In this document: positions 31,212 through 39,250 of the stretch, piece by piece
How the letters are laid out: each line of letters begins with the position of its first letter
Numbering within the stretch: the first letter of the stretch is position 1
Source: Spirochaetia bacterium
Lineage (GTDB): Bacteria > Spirochaetota > Spirochaetia > Treponematales > Breznakiellaceae
DNA: 64,000 bases
Direction of reading: 5' to 3'
Assembly (NCBI GenBank): GCA_025997595.1
Contig: BNUU01000002.1
Location: forward strand, 81,783-145,782
Translations under genes and position numbers: made by a program
Notes under the pieces: generated by a model
The model's input: the letters and a program-made list of their open reading frames with translations, nothing else
Told to the model about the DNA's origin: nothing
The model's database searches: none

Positions 31212-32354
31212 CTATTCTTCGGCATTCCACTGCCATTCCCCGTCCCGGGACCGGTATGACCAGACCCCGCTGTTAGTTTCTTTCCTGGATGTACCGGTAC
31301 CCTGGACCGCCGCAAAGAGAGTACCGTCAGGGGCCTGAAAGAGATGATTTACCGGACGGGAACCAATGGTAGTATCATATTTGTCTTCCCCCCCGGTTTC
31401 AATACTGGAAAAATCACCGGTACCCGGTTTTTGCTGCGTCGGGTTTCCGGGCAGATTTCCGCTGTTGGATAATACAATTTCCCGGTACCCGTAGGTGGTG
31501 CCGGAATATCCGATGGGTGGCATAATCCCCAGCAGGAGCAGGTTTTGTGTGGGATCATCCAGGTTTTTCCACAGGGCAATGGCTCCGGTCATAATTTGGC
31601 CGGTGGAAGCTTCTTTAGTGGCAGTAGTGGTAGTGACCCTGAGTATATCCCCATTCCGGGCCACCGCAACAACATCGGTGCCTGCCTTTATAAGCCCCAT
31701 GATTTCGCTTCCCCCGCCTGTGACAGACTGCGGAGTCGCCGTTAAACTGGAAAGGTAATAGATACCGGCCCCATTGGTGGAAAGGTAGTACTCAGTCCCA
31801 GATTTAACCGCCCCGGTAAGGCGGGCGGTTCCGGCTTTGGCAAGTCCGGCAGTACCACTATCGGCAACATAAAAAATGGCGAATTTATCCTTTTGATTCG
31901 GATCGTCCGCCCGGTTCCAGCCGGAAACAAAAACGGCATCCCCGGCTCCGTAAATTGACTGAAGAGAGAAGTACGCCGCCCCGCTGCCATACGTAATGGA
32001 CACACCTGCCCAGAAAGTTCCATTAAACCTGTGCAGGCCGCTGCTGGTGAGGGCATAGAGGTAGGTGTTCGTGGCGGCCAAAGCTTTAATTTCCCCGCCG
32101 GGATTAGGCGGATTGCTCCAGCCGCCATCATAGCGATAAAGGGCGGACAAATTGGCCACATAGACATCCCCGGTAAGGGGAGGGAATCGAACAAAATTTG
32201 TGGGAACCCCCTTGATCCGGGGCTCACGGGGTTCTACCGCAGTGGAAATCTTGAAAAAGATATGGTCCTGATTACAGGATATAAAAAGGAGGGACAGCAG
32301 CAGGAAACATGCCATGCCTCTTAATGAAATATGTTTAACCGGGTTCTTTTCCAT
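31212..32354 (-). CDS. Lipoprotein with propeller-like repeats, unknown
   Basis: The 380-residue protein has a lipoprotein signal (lipobox FISC at about residue 27). Repeated beta motifs recall beta-propeller blades (VYVANLSALYRYDGGW, LYALTSSGLHRFNGTFW, DAVFVSGWNRADD). A second start at Met14 is possible. It sits between rarA and an outer-membrane protein gene on the same strand, 17 bases after the latter, so it may assist that protein. Confidence 0.65.
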   Translation of the reverse strand: MEKNPVKHISLRGMACFLLLSLLFISCNQDHIFFKISTAVEPREPRIKGVPTNFVRFPPLTGDVYVANLSALYRYDGGWSNPPNPGGEIKALAATNTYLYALTSSGLHRFNGTFWAGVSITYGSGAAYFSLQSIYGAGDAVFVSGWNRADDPNQKDKFAIFYVADSGTAGLAKAGTARLTGAVKSGTEYYLSTNGAGIYYLSSLTATPQSVTGGGSEIMGLIKAGTDVVAVARNGDILRVTTTTATKEASTGQIMTGAIALWKNLDDPTQNLLLLGIMPPIGYSGTTYGYREIVLSNSGNLPGNPTQQKPGTGDFSSIETGGEDKYDTTIGSRPVNHLFQAPDGTLFAAVQGTGTSRKETNSGVWSYRSRDGEWQWNAEE

Positions 32355-32371
32355 CGTTCATTTCCTCAACA

Positions 32372-33016
32372 TTAAAAGTGATAACGGGCCGAAAGGGTCG
32401 CTTCAAAGAAATTGCCATAGACCGACTTTGATCTGTCTTTGGGAGTCTGGGGGATCCACCACCATGCGGTATTGAGCCCAAAGGACCAGTCTGCATTAAA
32501 CCGGAAGAAGGCCGATGCGGTTGATTTGAGAAAGAAACCCGCATAATTAAAATCAAGGAGTTTTTGGGGCGCAAACCCCAGGCCAAGGGCGAGGGGAAAC
32601 TCAAAACGCTTGATCACAAACTGATACCCGACTCTGGCGGTGATAGGAACGACATACAGCATGTCCTTTCCCCTGGTGCTGGCAAACATCCCCTGTATTT
32701 CGGCGCCCACAAAAATATGGGAATTAAGAAAATAGCTATAGGAAAGGGAACCGGTTCCCCCCACTTTGATCTGTCCCACCCCCGCAAAGAGGACGTTCCT
32801 GGACTTTCCTCTAAAAACCATGGGAATAGTCACCCCCGCCGACATCATAAAGATTTGATCTCCCCGGGAATAGAGGCCGGGCGCATAGCCTCCCCAGTCC
32901 GACTCGATAGGGATATCCTCATTATAATCCGGTTCTTCCCCTTCCTCTTGGGCATGAATGGGTACAGTCCATACCGCCAAAAATAATATACATAAAAAGG
33001 CCCATGCCCTTTGCAT
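32372..33016 (-). CDS. Outer-membrane beta-barrel-like protein
   Basis: Start at 33016 is chosen because GAGGAG lies seven bases upstream and a signal peptide follows at once (MQRAWAFLCILFLAVWTVPI, cleavage after AQ). The 214-residue protein has alternating aromatic strands (VGYQFVIKRFEFPLALGLGF, ASAFFRFNADWSFGLNTAWW) and ends in ARYHF, the C-terminal aromatic of barrel proteins. An acidic EEGEEPDYNED segment follows the signal. The role is probably an eight- to ten-strand outer-membrane protein. The family is not identified. Confidence 0.65.
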   Translation of the reverse strand: MQRAWAFLCILFLAVWTVPIHAQEEGEEPDYNEDIPIESDWGGYAPGLYSRGDQIFMMSAGVTIPMVFRGKSRNVLFAGVGQIKVGGTGSLSYSYFLNSHIFVGAEIQGMFASTRGKDMLYVVPITARVGYQFVIKRFEFPLALGLGFAPQKLLDFNYAGFFLKSTASAFFRFNADWSFGLNTAWWWIPQTPKDRSKSVYGNFFEATLSARYHF

Positions 33017-33065
33017 AAAATACTCCTCTATAAATAATAACAATAAGTACAACAAATGTCCGCTA

Positions 33066-33902
33066 TCAAGGGTTACCGCGGGAATCTGCGGTTCCGGTAC
33101 GGCCTGCGGCCCCGTCTTCAAGGGCAAGGTACTGCAGCAGGATGGGATATTTGGTTAAGAGTTCGCCGTACCGGGCCAGCTCGTCAAAGCGGAACCGGGA
33201 ATCGAACTGTTTTCCCGCCTCCGCGCCTATTCCGGCGCTTAAATATTCCCGCTGTTTCGCAAGAAAGTCTTCGTAAATAGAGCGGCTCTGCCGGTAAAGG
33301 GCAAAATCGGGGAATATCGCCGCGGGAATACGGCAGGAAAGGTTCTCAATTTGAGGAAAAGCCCTTTTGATCGCGTCTTCCAGCGCGGGACTGCGTCCTG
33401 AACCAAGTATCGATTGGATTTCCCCTTCATTTTCCCCCAGAATTTCCAGTTGGGAGCGGATAAAAGCTTCGACATCGGCGGCCAGGCCCTCTTCAAAGGC
33501 TGCCAGATCATCCTGGCCGGCAAGATTTTTTTCTGAAACAAGGGAAATCAGCGCATCGGCCCTGATATTAAAGGAGACATTTGCGGATACTTCGTAGGAA
33601 AAATCCGCATTAAGAGAGGAAAAGGCGGCGTACACATCCCCCGAAGGCAGGCTGCCCCGGAATGTGAGGGTTTTTTCTATCCGATCCGGGGTAAAAACCT
33701 GAATAGTCACATTGGTAGGAATCAACTTGTACCATACCCAGCGGAATTCCCCTTCCCGGATGAGCCTTTCATCCAGACCGTGGGTCTTTGACCTCAGCAC
33801 CCCATAGGAACCGGACGGAACCGTAAGCTGGGCCCACCCGAGAAAAAACCCGGCGCCACCCAAAATCAAAAGAATAATAAGACCTGCGAAAAATTTCTTC
33901 AT
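33066..33902 (-). CDS. SPFH/Band 7-like membrane protein
   Basis: The 278-residue protein has an N-terminal membrane helix (about 5-24) followed by an SPFH-like beginning (VPSGSYGVLRSKTHGLDERLI, then VFTPDRIEK) and a helical C-terminal half with charged residues. Such proteins build microdomain scaffolds or modulate membrane proteases. The usual long coiled-coil tail is short here, so a distant or degenerate member is likely. It lies in the same direction as the barrel gene. Confidence 0.6.
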   Translation of the reverse strand: MKKFFAGLIILLILGGAGFFLGWAQLTVPSGSYGVLRSKTHGLDERLIREGEFRWVWYKLIPTNVTIQVFTPDRIEKTLTFRGSLPSGDVYAAFSSLNADFSYEVSANVSFNIRADALISLVSEKNLAGQDDLAAFEEGLAADVEAFIRSQLEILGENEGEIQSILGSGRSPALEDAIKRAFPQIENLSCRIPAAIFPDFALYRQSRSIYEDFLAKQREYLSAGIGAEAGKQFDSRFRFDELARYGELLTKYPILLQYLALEDGAAGRTGTADSRGNP

Positions 33903-33985
33903 GTCACCTTCCTGACAACATCGCCGAATAAAATTGCAATTTAAAACACTCTTCTATATGATTATCATAACACGGAGTGCCGCGG

Positions 33986-34345
33986 ATGAACATATCCCCC
34001 CAGGGGAAAAAACCTATTGTCCTTACCCTGCTGAAAGGGGCCGCCCTTTTTCCCTTTGGGGTCTGCCTCCTTTCGGTATTTTTATACATTGCCGGAACCA
34101 GGCAGGAATTTATGGACAGTACCCAGCTGCTGCTGATCCATGGGGCCATGCTGAGCGGCCTCCTTTCGGCGGTCCTGTCCTTTTACGGGATAATTGCGGA
34201 CCTTGTCTATCTTATTAGCCGCCGTCCATCCCGTTTGGTCTATCTCTGGGGCATTGCCGGCTATCTTTGTCTGGGTCTGACCGGGGGGCTTATTGCGGTT
34301 CTGGGGACCCTTCTTACCGCCATAGCAGGAGGAAACGTATCATGA
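33986..34345 (+). CDS. Small four-helix membrane protein
   Basis: The start at 33986 has GGAG eight bases upstream. The 119-residue protein has about three or four hydrophobic helices (ALFPFGVCLLSVFLYIAG, LLLIHGAMLSGLLSAVL, YLWGIAGYLCLGLTGGLIAV) joined by a short basic loop RRPSR. I recognise no family. Its stop overlaps the aroH start (ATGA), so it may be co-expressed by chance of packing rather than by function. Confidence 0.65.
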   Translation: MNISPQGKKPIVLTLLKGAALFPFGVCLLSVFLYIAGTRQEFMDSTQLLLIHGAMLSGLLSAVLSFYGIIADLVYLISRRPSRLVYLWGIAGYLCLGLTGGLIAVLGTLLTAIAGGNVS

Positions 34346-34731
34346 TTGGAGAAAAACGACTCCATGCCCTCCGGGGGGCCGTCCAATGCCGCAATGAAGC
34401 AGGGGATATCGGCCTCCAGGTAAGCGCCCTCTACGACGAGCTGCTCAGGGCAAACAACCTTGCCGAAGGGGACATCGTGTCCCTCGTTTTTTCGGTTACC
34501 CCCGACCTCGACGCCCAAAACCCCTGCGCCGCCCTGCGCCGATCCGGCCGCGCCCCCGATTTAGCCCTCTTCGCAGTCCAGGAAGCCGCCGCCCAGGGCA
34601 GCCTGCCCCGCACGATACGGGCCCTTATCCACTGCTACCTGGACGTCGGCGCCATCCCCCGTCACATCTACCGCAACGGCGCGGAGGTCCTGCGCCCGGA
34701 CCGAAGCATCGGGACGGATCATACTGCTTGA
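34342..34731 (+). CDS. aroH: Monofunctional chorismate mutase (AroH type)
   Basis: The 129-residue protein matches the AroH fold family: RLHALRGAVQCRNEA at the start, DIVSLVFSVTPDLDAQNPCAALR in the middle, and AVQEAAAQGSLPRTIRALIH with the active-site Glu81 and Arg90. It converts chorismate to prephenate for Phe/Tyr synthesis. The start at 34342 keeps the conserved N-terminus and overlaps the previous stop. No other shikimate gene is nearby. Confidence 0.88.
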   Translation: MIGEKRLHALRGAVQCRNEAGDIGLQVSALYDELLRANNLAEGDIVSLVFSVTPDLDAQNPCAALRRSGRAPDLALFAVQEAAAQGSLPRTIRALIHCYLDVGAIPRHIYRNGAEVLRPDRSIGTDHTA

Positions 34732-34756
34732 CGAAATAAGCCCTTCCCGCTATATT
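34728..34756 (+). promoter_or_regulatory. Promoter of the tRNA pair
   Basis: TTGACG (34728-34733) and TATATT (34751-34756) are 17 bp apart. Transcription would start near 34763, about ten bases before tRNA-Thr. The -35 box overlaps the end of aroH. Confidence 0.65.
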
Positions 34757-34773
34757 ACATTTAGTTCAAAAGC

Positions 34774-34846
34774 GCCGTCTTAGCTCAGATGGTAGAGCAC
34801 TTGACTTGTAATCATGAGGTCTTCGGTTCGATTCCGAAAGACGGCT
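34774..34846 (+). tRNA. tRNA-Thr (anticodon TGT)
   Basis: The 73-nt cloverleaf closes with acceptor GCCGTCT/AGACGGC, D stem GCTC/GAGC and T stem TTCGG/CCGAA. The anticodon loop is CTTGTAA. The anticodon stem CTTGA/TCATG has one T-T mismatch. The CCA end is not encoded. Confidence 0.93.
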
Positions 34847-34903
34847 GGGCCGAGATTGGCGGTGAAAAGACCGGCGTAAAAACCGGGTTGTTTGAGTTTT
34901 TAA

Positions 34904-34985
34904 GGGGAGTTTCCCGAGCGGTCAAAGGGGGCAGACTGTAAATCTGTTGGCTCAGCCTTCGTAGGTTCGAATCCTTCACTCCCCA
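34904..34985 (+). tRNA. tRNA-Tyr (anticodon GTA)
   Basis: The 82-nt tRNA has acceptor GGGGAGT/ACTCCCC, anticodon loop CTGTAAA and the long variable arm of bacterial tRNA-Tyr. The T stem has one T-T mismatch. It lies 57 bases after tRNA-Thr with no separate promoter seen. A broken integrase gene begins 106 bases downstream, so its 3' end may have been an integration site. Confidence 0.93.
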
Positions 34986-35091
34986 ATTCTTTACGTAGTA
35001 AGGAATTACGTAATTTCTACCGGATGAACCGGCGATATTACTCCAAATCATCTTTAGAAAGAATCTTTAGAGACTTTCAAAGAGAGGAGTT

Positions 35092-36343
35092 ATGCGCCGG
35101 TTTTATCTTTTTACAGGCAAGAGCGGGAAGTATTACGCTCAAATCATGGACCCCCAAACGGGGACGGTCGTAGTTACCCGGTCAACCCGGACAAAAAACA
35201 GGGACGAGGCGGCAATTATAGCCGGGGAATGGCTTAAAAACGGCCTACCCGTGGCCCGTGTAAAGGCCGCCCGGCGGACCGTGGAAGTTGAGGGCGGGCT
35301 TAAAAACATCCTGCAATACGCCCCTTGGGTCGTTTGTCGAGAGGAATATGATTTATTGCACCGCCAGTCGGCGGTGCGACGCCATCCATCGAGAAAACTC
35401 CTGATCTGGACCCGGCGGCAGCGCTTCAAATTGCCGATACCCTCCGGCGTAGGGGGCTTATCAGCTTCCCCGTGATAAAAGCCGTGAAGGGAAACCGGGA
35501 TTTTGGCGAATTCTTAAAGGAATTTTGGGACTGGGATCGTTCCCCCTATATCCGGGAAAAAGTAGGCCGGGGGTATAAAATGGGCAAACGCCATGCCCAG
35601 GAAAGCGGGAACCGCATAGCCCGGAACTGGGGACCCTATTTTAAAGGCCGCACCCTGGACACCATCACCCGGGAGGATGTAAAGAATTTCTCCCTATGGC
35701 TGGGGGAAACCAAAAACGATAAAGGCGAAAAGTACTCAGCCAATTATCTGAATGCCATTTTGATTGCCGGCTTCACCCCACTTAAATGGGCTGCCGCTGA
35801 AAAGATCATCCCTGTTGACCCCACCGAAGGGCTGCTCAGGTTTTCAGGGAGTATCAAGAAGCGTGGAGCATTGACGGCTTAAAGGCTCCAAAGACAAACG
35901 AGGAACGCCGGGCGATCCTGCTGCCGGAAATCCGGGCAGAACTGCTTGCCCTCTTGCAAAGCAACCCCCACCAGGGCGGGGACCGGTTTATTTTCTACAG
36001 TACCCGCCCCGATGCGCCCCTTAGTGAAAATATGCTTATCCGGGGCTTACATGAGGCAATCGAAAAATTGAATGAGCAGTTTGAAAGCGAAGGCCGGACA
36101 GAGGAAAGAATAGACCAGAAAGGGCGGAACATTGTATTCCACAGCTGGAGGCACTACTACAGCGCCCGTATGCTGGACAAGGCAGAGGCGGCGGAGATCA
36201 TGCGGATAACCGGGCATAAAACAAAGGCCGTTTTTGATGAATATGCGGATCACATCGAAGCCGAAAACCTTGAAAAAATGGGCAAAGTAGCCGCCGAGGT
36301 TTTTGAGAATATCGTCAAGTTTCCCGTCAAGAAGGGGGCATAG
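35092..36343 (+). pseudogene. Tyrosine recombinase (integrase), broken
   Basis: Three frames together make a phage-type integrase. 35092-35475 gives the N-terminal part (RFYLFTGKSGKYYAQIMDPQ). A shift to another frame upstream of 35400 leads into the SAM-like core-binding part (35472-35882), which ends at KKRGALTA. The third frame continues from about 35870 with DGLKAPKTNEERRAILLPEI and the catalytic box HSWRHYYSARM, GHK and final Tyr (DEYADH). The region normally holding the first catalytic Arg is missing between the last two parts, so the change is a deletion and not only a shift. GAGGAG precedes the ATG. The enzyme should be inactive, leaving the island fixed next to tRNA-Tyr. Confidence 0.85.
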
Positions 36344-36395
36344 TTTTTCATTTAAGGACTTGATCAGGGCCTTATTCAGCACAACTCCTTTTCCT

Positions 36396-36746
36396 TCACG
36401 ACGGCTTATCCGCCTCGTATTCCACCAGCAAATCAATCAGCTTTAGCGCATATTCCTGGGCCTTGGCGTCCAGTTTTTTGAAATTCCGGGTAATCTGTTC
36501 CAGCCTGAAATCATCGAATTTGTCAAACATATCGCCGGTTCCCGTTTTAAGCCATTCCTCACTTACCCCATAGGTCATGGAAATGCTACTGATCATACGG
36601 TCGTTTACTTGGCGCTCATTTCGCTCAATATGGCCCTGATAGGTTTTGCTGATTTTTATACCCGCCGCAAACTGTTCCTGTGTATGCCCCAATGCCTGAC
36701 GGACTTCGCTGATTCTTTGGTTTACCGTATGGTCAAATCGTAACAC
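36396..36746 (-). CDS. XRE-family repressor-like regulator
   Basis: The GTG start at 36746 lies behind AGGAAGG and gives 116 residues. The helix-turn-helix is ISEVRQALGHTQEQFAAGI...SKTYQGHIERNERQ, followed by YGVSEEWLKTGTGDMF, typical of phage CI-like/XRE regulators, and a helical C-terminus. It is read away from the 22-kb gene run, and the intervening region has operator-like dyads, so it likely represses the promoter at 36888 and itself. Confidence 0.82.
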   Translation of the reverse strand: MLRFDHTVNQRISEVRQALGHTQEQFAAGIKISKTYQGHIERNERQVNDRMISSISMTYGVSEEWLKTGTGDMFDKFDDFRLEQITRNFKKLDAKAQEYALKLIDLLVEYEADKPS

Positions 36747-36841
36747 CGGAGCCTTCCTAAAGCCAATAATACCTAAAACAGGGCCATTACGCAAGCAAAC
36801 AGCGCCGCCGGGCTGAATAAAGGCTTTCAAAAACCAAGAAT

Positions 36842-36855
36842 CTACATTTATGTAG
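36842..36855. promoter_or_regulatory. Operator-like palindrome CTACATTTATGTAG
   Basis: A perfect 14-bp dyad (CTACAT-TT-ATGTAG) in the intergenic region between the XRE gene and the divergent promoter. Size and symmetry fit a dimeric XRE repressor. Confidence 0.5.
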
Positions 36856-36880
36856 GTTTTATATGATTTCGTAAAAAATT

Positions 36881-36917
36881 CCAATGATTGACAAAATACC
36901 TCATTGGAGTTTATTAT
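36881..36917 (+). promoter_or_regulatory. Island promoter overlapped by an inverted repeat
   Basis: TTGACA (36888-36893) and TATTAT (36912-36917) are spaced by 18 bp. The -35 box sits between CCAATGA (36881-36887) and TCATTGG (36901-36907), a perfect 7-bp inverted repeat. A protein on this dyad would block RNA polymerase. It is the likely main promoter of the island, at least of the first genes. Confidence 0.6.
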
Positions 36918-36979
36918 GGCTCCTATGCTTCCTTAAAATATCCTCTATGGATGGAGATGTTCCAAATAAAGGCGGGACC

Positions 36980-37153
36980 ATGACGGATCGGGAAAAACAC
37001 TTATTTATTCATATTTTCAAATTGAGCGGTGAGGCAAGGAATCTCGTAAACTACGCTGTCGGAAAATTGGCGGAGAAAAAAAGTTCCGAAATACTTGCAG
37101 TGCCTTCCGGAACCCCTCCGGTGAAAGGGAAACAGGCCAGAAAAACCGTTTAA
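36980..37153 (+). CDS. Small protein, 57 aa, first gene of the island run
   Basis: The start at 36980 is preferred because the promoter lies upstream and AAAGGCGGG precedes it. In-frame ATGs at 36947 and 36884 exist, but the latter lies inside the promoter. The peptide is a helical, charged domain (TDREKHLFIHIFKLSGEARN) with a basic tail. It could be a small regulator of the operon. No family is recognised. Confidence 0.5.
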   Translation: MTDREKHLFIHIFKLSGEARNLVNYAVGKLAEKKSSEILAVPSGTPPVKGKQARKTV

Positions 37154-37162
37154 GGGGAAAAC

Positions 37163-38539
37163 ATGAAGAAGATGGTACTGGCGATAACCCTGCTCATGCT
37201 GCTCTTCACGGCCTGTACCGGAAAAACCAGCGCTCAAGGCCAGGGGAGTACCCCGGAGGCCGCCGCTTCGTTTCTGGATAGCGGTAATGCGTATTACAAG
37301 AAGGGTGATCTGGATAAGGCGATAGCGGACTATACCCAGGCGATCAGCATCGATCCCAAAAGTGCCATTGCCTATACCAATCGTGGTAATGCATATTACG
37401 ACAAAGGGGAGTTTGATTCGGCGATAGCGGATTATACCCAGGCGATCAGCATTGATCCCAATGATGCCAGAGCCTACATCGAGCGTGGTAGTGCGTATGA
37501 CGACAAGGGTGATTCAGATCGGGCGATAGCAGATTACATCCACGCAATCAAGCTTAATCCCAATGCTGCCAGGGCCTATATTGAGTGCGGTATTGCGTAT
37601 TCCAGGAAGGGCGATATAGATAGGGCTATAGTACACTTTACCCAGGCAATCGGTATTGATCCCAAGAATACCAGGGCTTATATCGAACGTGGTAATGCCT
37701 ATGACAATAAGGGGGATACCGGCCAGGCCATAGCAAACTATACCCAGGCAATCAACATTGATCCTAATTATGCCAGAGCCTATAGCGAGCGTGGCATTGC
37801 GTATTCCCGGAAGGGTGATACAGATCAGGCCATAACAGACTATACCCAGGCAATCAGCCTTAACCCCAATTATGCCGCTGCCTATTCCGGTCGTGGAAGT
37901 GCGTATGCCAATAAGGGGGAGTGTGACAAGGCTATAGCGGATATTACCCGGGCACTTGGTATTAATCCCAATAATGCCGCTTATTGGTTCAATCGTGGTC
38001 TTACATATGACGACAAAGGTGATCCGGACAACGCAATAGTAGACTGGACCCAGGCAATCAGGCTTGAGCCTAATGTTGCCGGGGCCTATATCAATCGCAG
38101 TATTGCGTATGCCAACAAAGGCGATTTAGACAAGGCAATAGCGGATTTTACCCAGGTAATTACGCTTGAGCCCAATTATGCTGCCTGGGCCTATACCAGC
38201 CGTGGTCGTGCGTATGGCGACAAAGGCGATTTAGACCAGGCGATTAAGGACTACACCGAAGCAATCAGCATTGATCCCAATAATGCCAGTACTTATAACA
38301 GTCGTGCTTTTGTGTATTTCAAGAAAGGTGATAATAATCAGGCAATGGCAGACTTGGATGTGGCATTAAAAATCGATCCGAACCATATCGATACATTAAA
38401 CCATCGTGGTGATCTGTATTTCAAAATGGGCGATTACGGCCGGGCGATAACTGATTGGGAATCGGTACTGAAAATCGATCCGAATAATGCAGATGCAAAA
38501 TGGTATATTGAAAGGGCACAGAAGGAACGGGGGCAGTAA
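37163..38539 (+). CDS. TPR lipoprotein with about 12 repeats
   Basis: The signal MKKMVLAITLLMLLFTAC has a lipobox at Cys18. From residue about 33 to the end the protein is a solenoid of 34-residue TPRs of the form AY-x2-RG-x-AY-x-KGD-x-D-x-AI-x-DY-TQAI-x-IDPN, about twelve in number. It should be a membrane-anchored scaffold facing the periplasm that binds partner proteins. It begins nine bases after the small gene and leads the TPR series of the island. Its repeat code is highly uniform, suggesting recent internal expansion. Confidence 0.88.
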   Translation: MKKMVLAITLLMLLFTACTGKTSAQGQGSTPEAAASFLDSGNAYYKKGDLDKAIADYTQAISIDPKSAIAYTNRGNAYYDKGEFDSAIADYTQAISIDPNDARAYIERGSAYDDKGDSDRAIADYIHAIKLNPNAARAYIECGIAYSRKGDIDRAIVHFTQAIGIDPKNTRAYIERGNAYDNKGDTGQAIANYTQAINIDPNYARAYSERGIAYSRKGDTDQAITDYTQAISLNPNYAAAYSGRGSAYANKGECDKAIADITRALGINPNNAAYWFNRGLTYDDKGDPDNAIVDWTQAIRLEPNVAGAYINRSIAYANKGDLDKAIADFTQVITLEPNYAAWAYTSRGRAYGDKGDLDQAIKDYTEAISIDPNNASTYNSRAFVYFKKGDNNQAMADLDVALKIDPNHIDTLNHRGDLYFKMGDYGRAITDWESVLKIDPNNADAKWYIERAQKERGQ

Positions 38540-38561
38540 AAGTGAATAAGGAGTATCGATA

Positions 38562-38713
38562 ATGACAGAATTTACCCCAGGAACCAAAATCGGCCCAACC
38601 GAATGCGGCCATGCGGAGATAGATCGCAGTCGAAACTTGATGATAAGGCGATTAGTGTAGTTGAAGACGCAATCCACCGGGTGAATACGGTAAAAAAGGG
38701 TAAGAGGAGCTAG
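38562..38713 (+). pseudogene. Remnant of a kinase gene start joined to another gene end
   Basis: The first 20 codons (MTEFTPGTKIGPTECGHAEI) closely copy the start of the kinase gene at 45826 (MAEFTPGTKIGLTDSGHAEI), then the frame ends at 38660. In another frame 38630-38713 reads SKLDDKAISVVEDAIHRVNT and stops, looking like the C-terminal end of some other protein. The junction shows that a second kinase gene once stood here and was deleted. Confidence 0.7.
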
Positions 38714-38720
38714 GGAAAAC

Positions 38721-39242
38721 ATGAAAGAGAAGCAAAGCCAAAATGCAAATGTATTGGGCAAGAAATATATATGGATTCTTGCTTCTCTTTTATTTCTCGG
38801 CTTATTTATTTTTATAGCGAACATCTCTAGTCTGTTGCCATTCGAGCAGCTTCCGGTTCAAATTGTTTCCGCTTGTCTGGAAGCTGTTGTAACGGCAATC
38901 ATTACCGTTTTCCTGTTAAAAGCCCAGACAAACGAGCAAACAGAAGCGGAATTGGCCAAAGAGCGCTTTGCAGTTTTGTTCGCGAAAAAAACTGAAACCT
39001 ATGATGCGTATATGAACGATCTGGTAGGAATTGCCAACAGAGGGACTATCACGAAAGAAGAATTTCTGAAACTGGTTGATGACTTAAACTTCAAGGTAGC
39101 GATGTATGTAAGTGATGAAATCAATGATAAAATTGCGGAACAGCTTGATATGATTGGGAATAACCATGACCCCAAGACCATCAAAACCGCCGTTTTTAAT
39201 ATAGCCCAGGAACTGAAAACAGACTTACGGGCTGTTCTATAG
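38721..39242 (+). CDS. Two-helix membrane protein with coiled coil, unknown
   Basis: The 173-residue protein has membrane helices at about 16-36 and 44-67, then a charged helical segment (TNEQTEAELAKERFAVLFAKK) and a helical C-terminus. GAGGAG lies upstream. It sits in the run of TPR genes, eight bases before the next one, so it likely belongs to the same complex. No domain is recognised. Confidence 0.65.
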   Translation: MKEKQSQNANVLGKKYIWILASLLFLGLFIFIANISSLLPFEQLPVQIVSACLEAVVTAIITVFLLKAQTNEQTEAELAKERFAVLFAKKTETYDAYMNDLVGIANRGTITKEEFLKLVDDLNFKVAMYVSDEINDKIAEQLDMIGNNHDPKTIKTAVFNIAQELKTDLRAVL

Positions 39243-39250
39243 GAGTTTTT

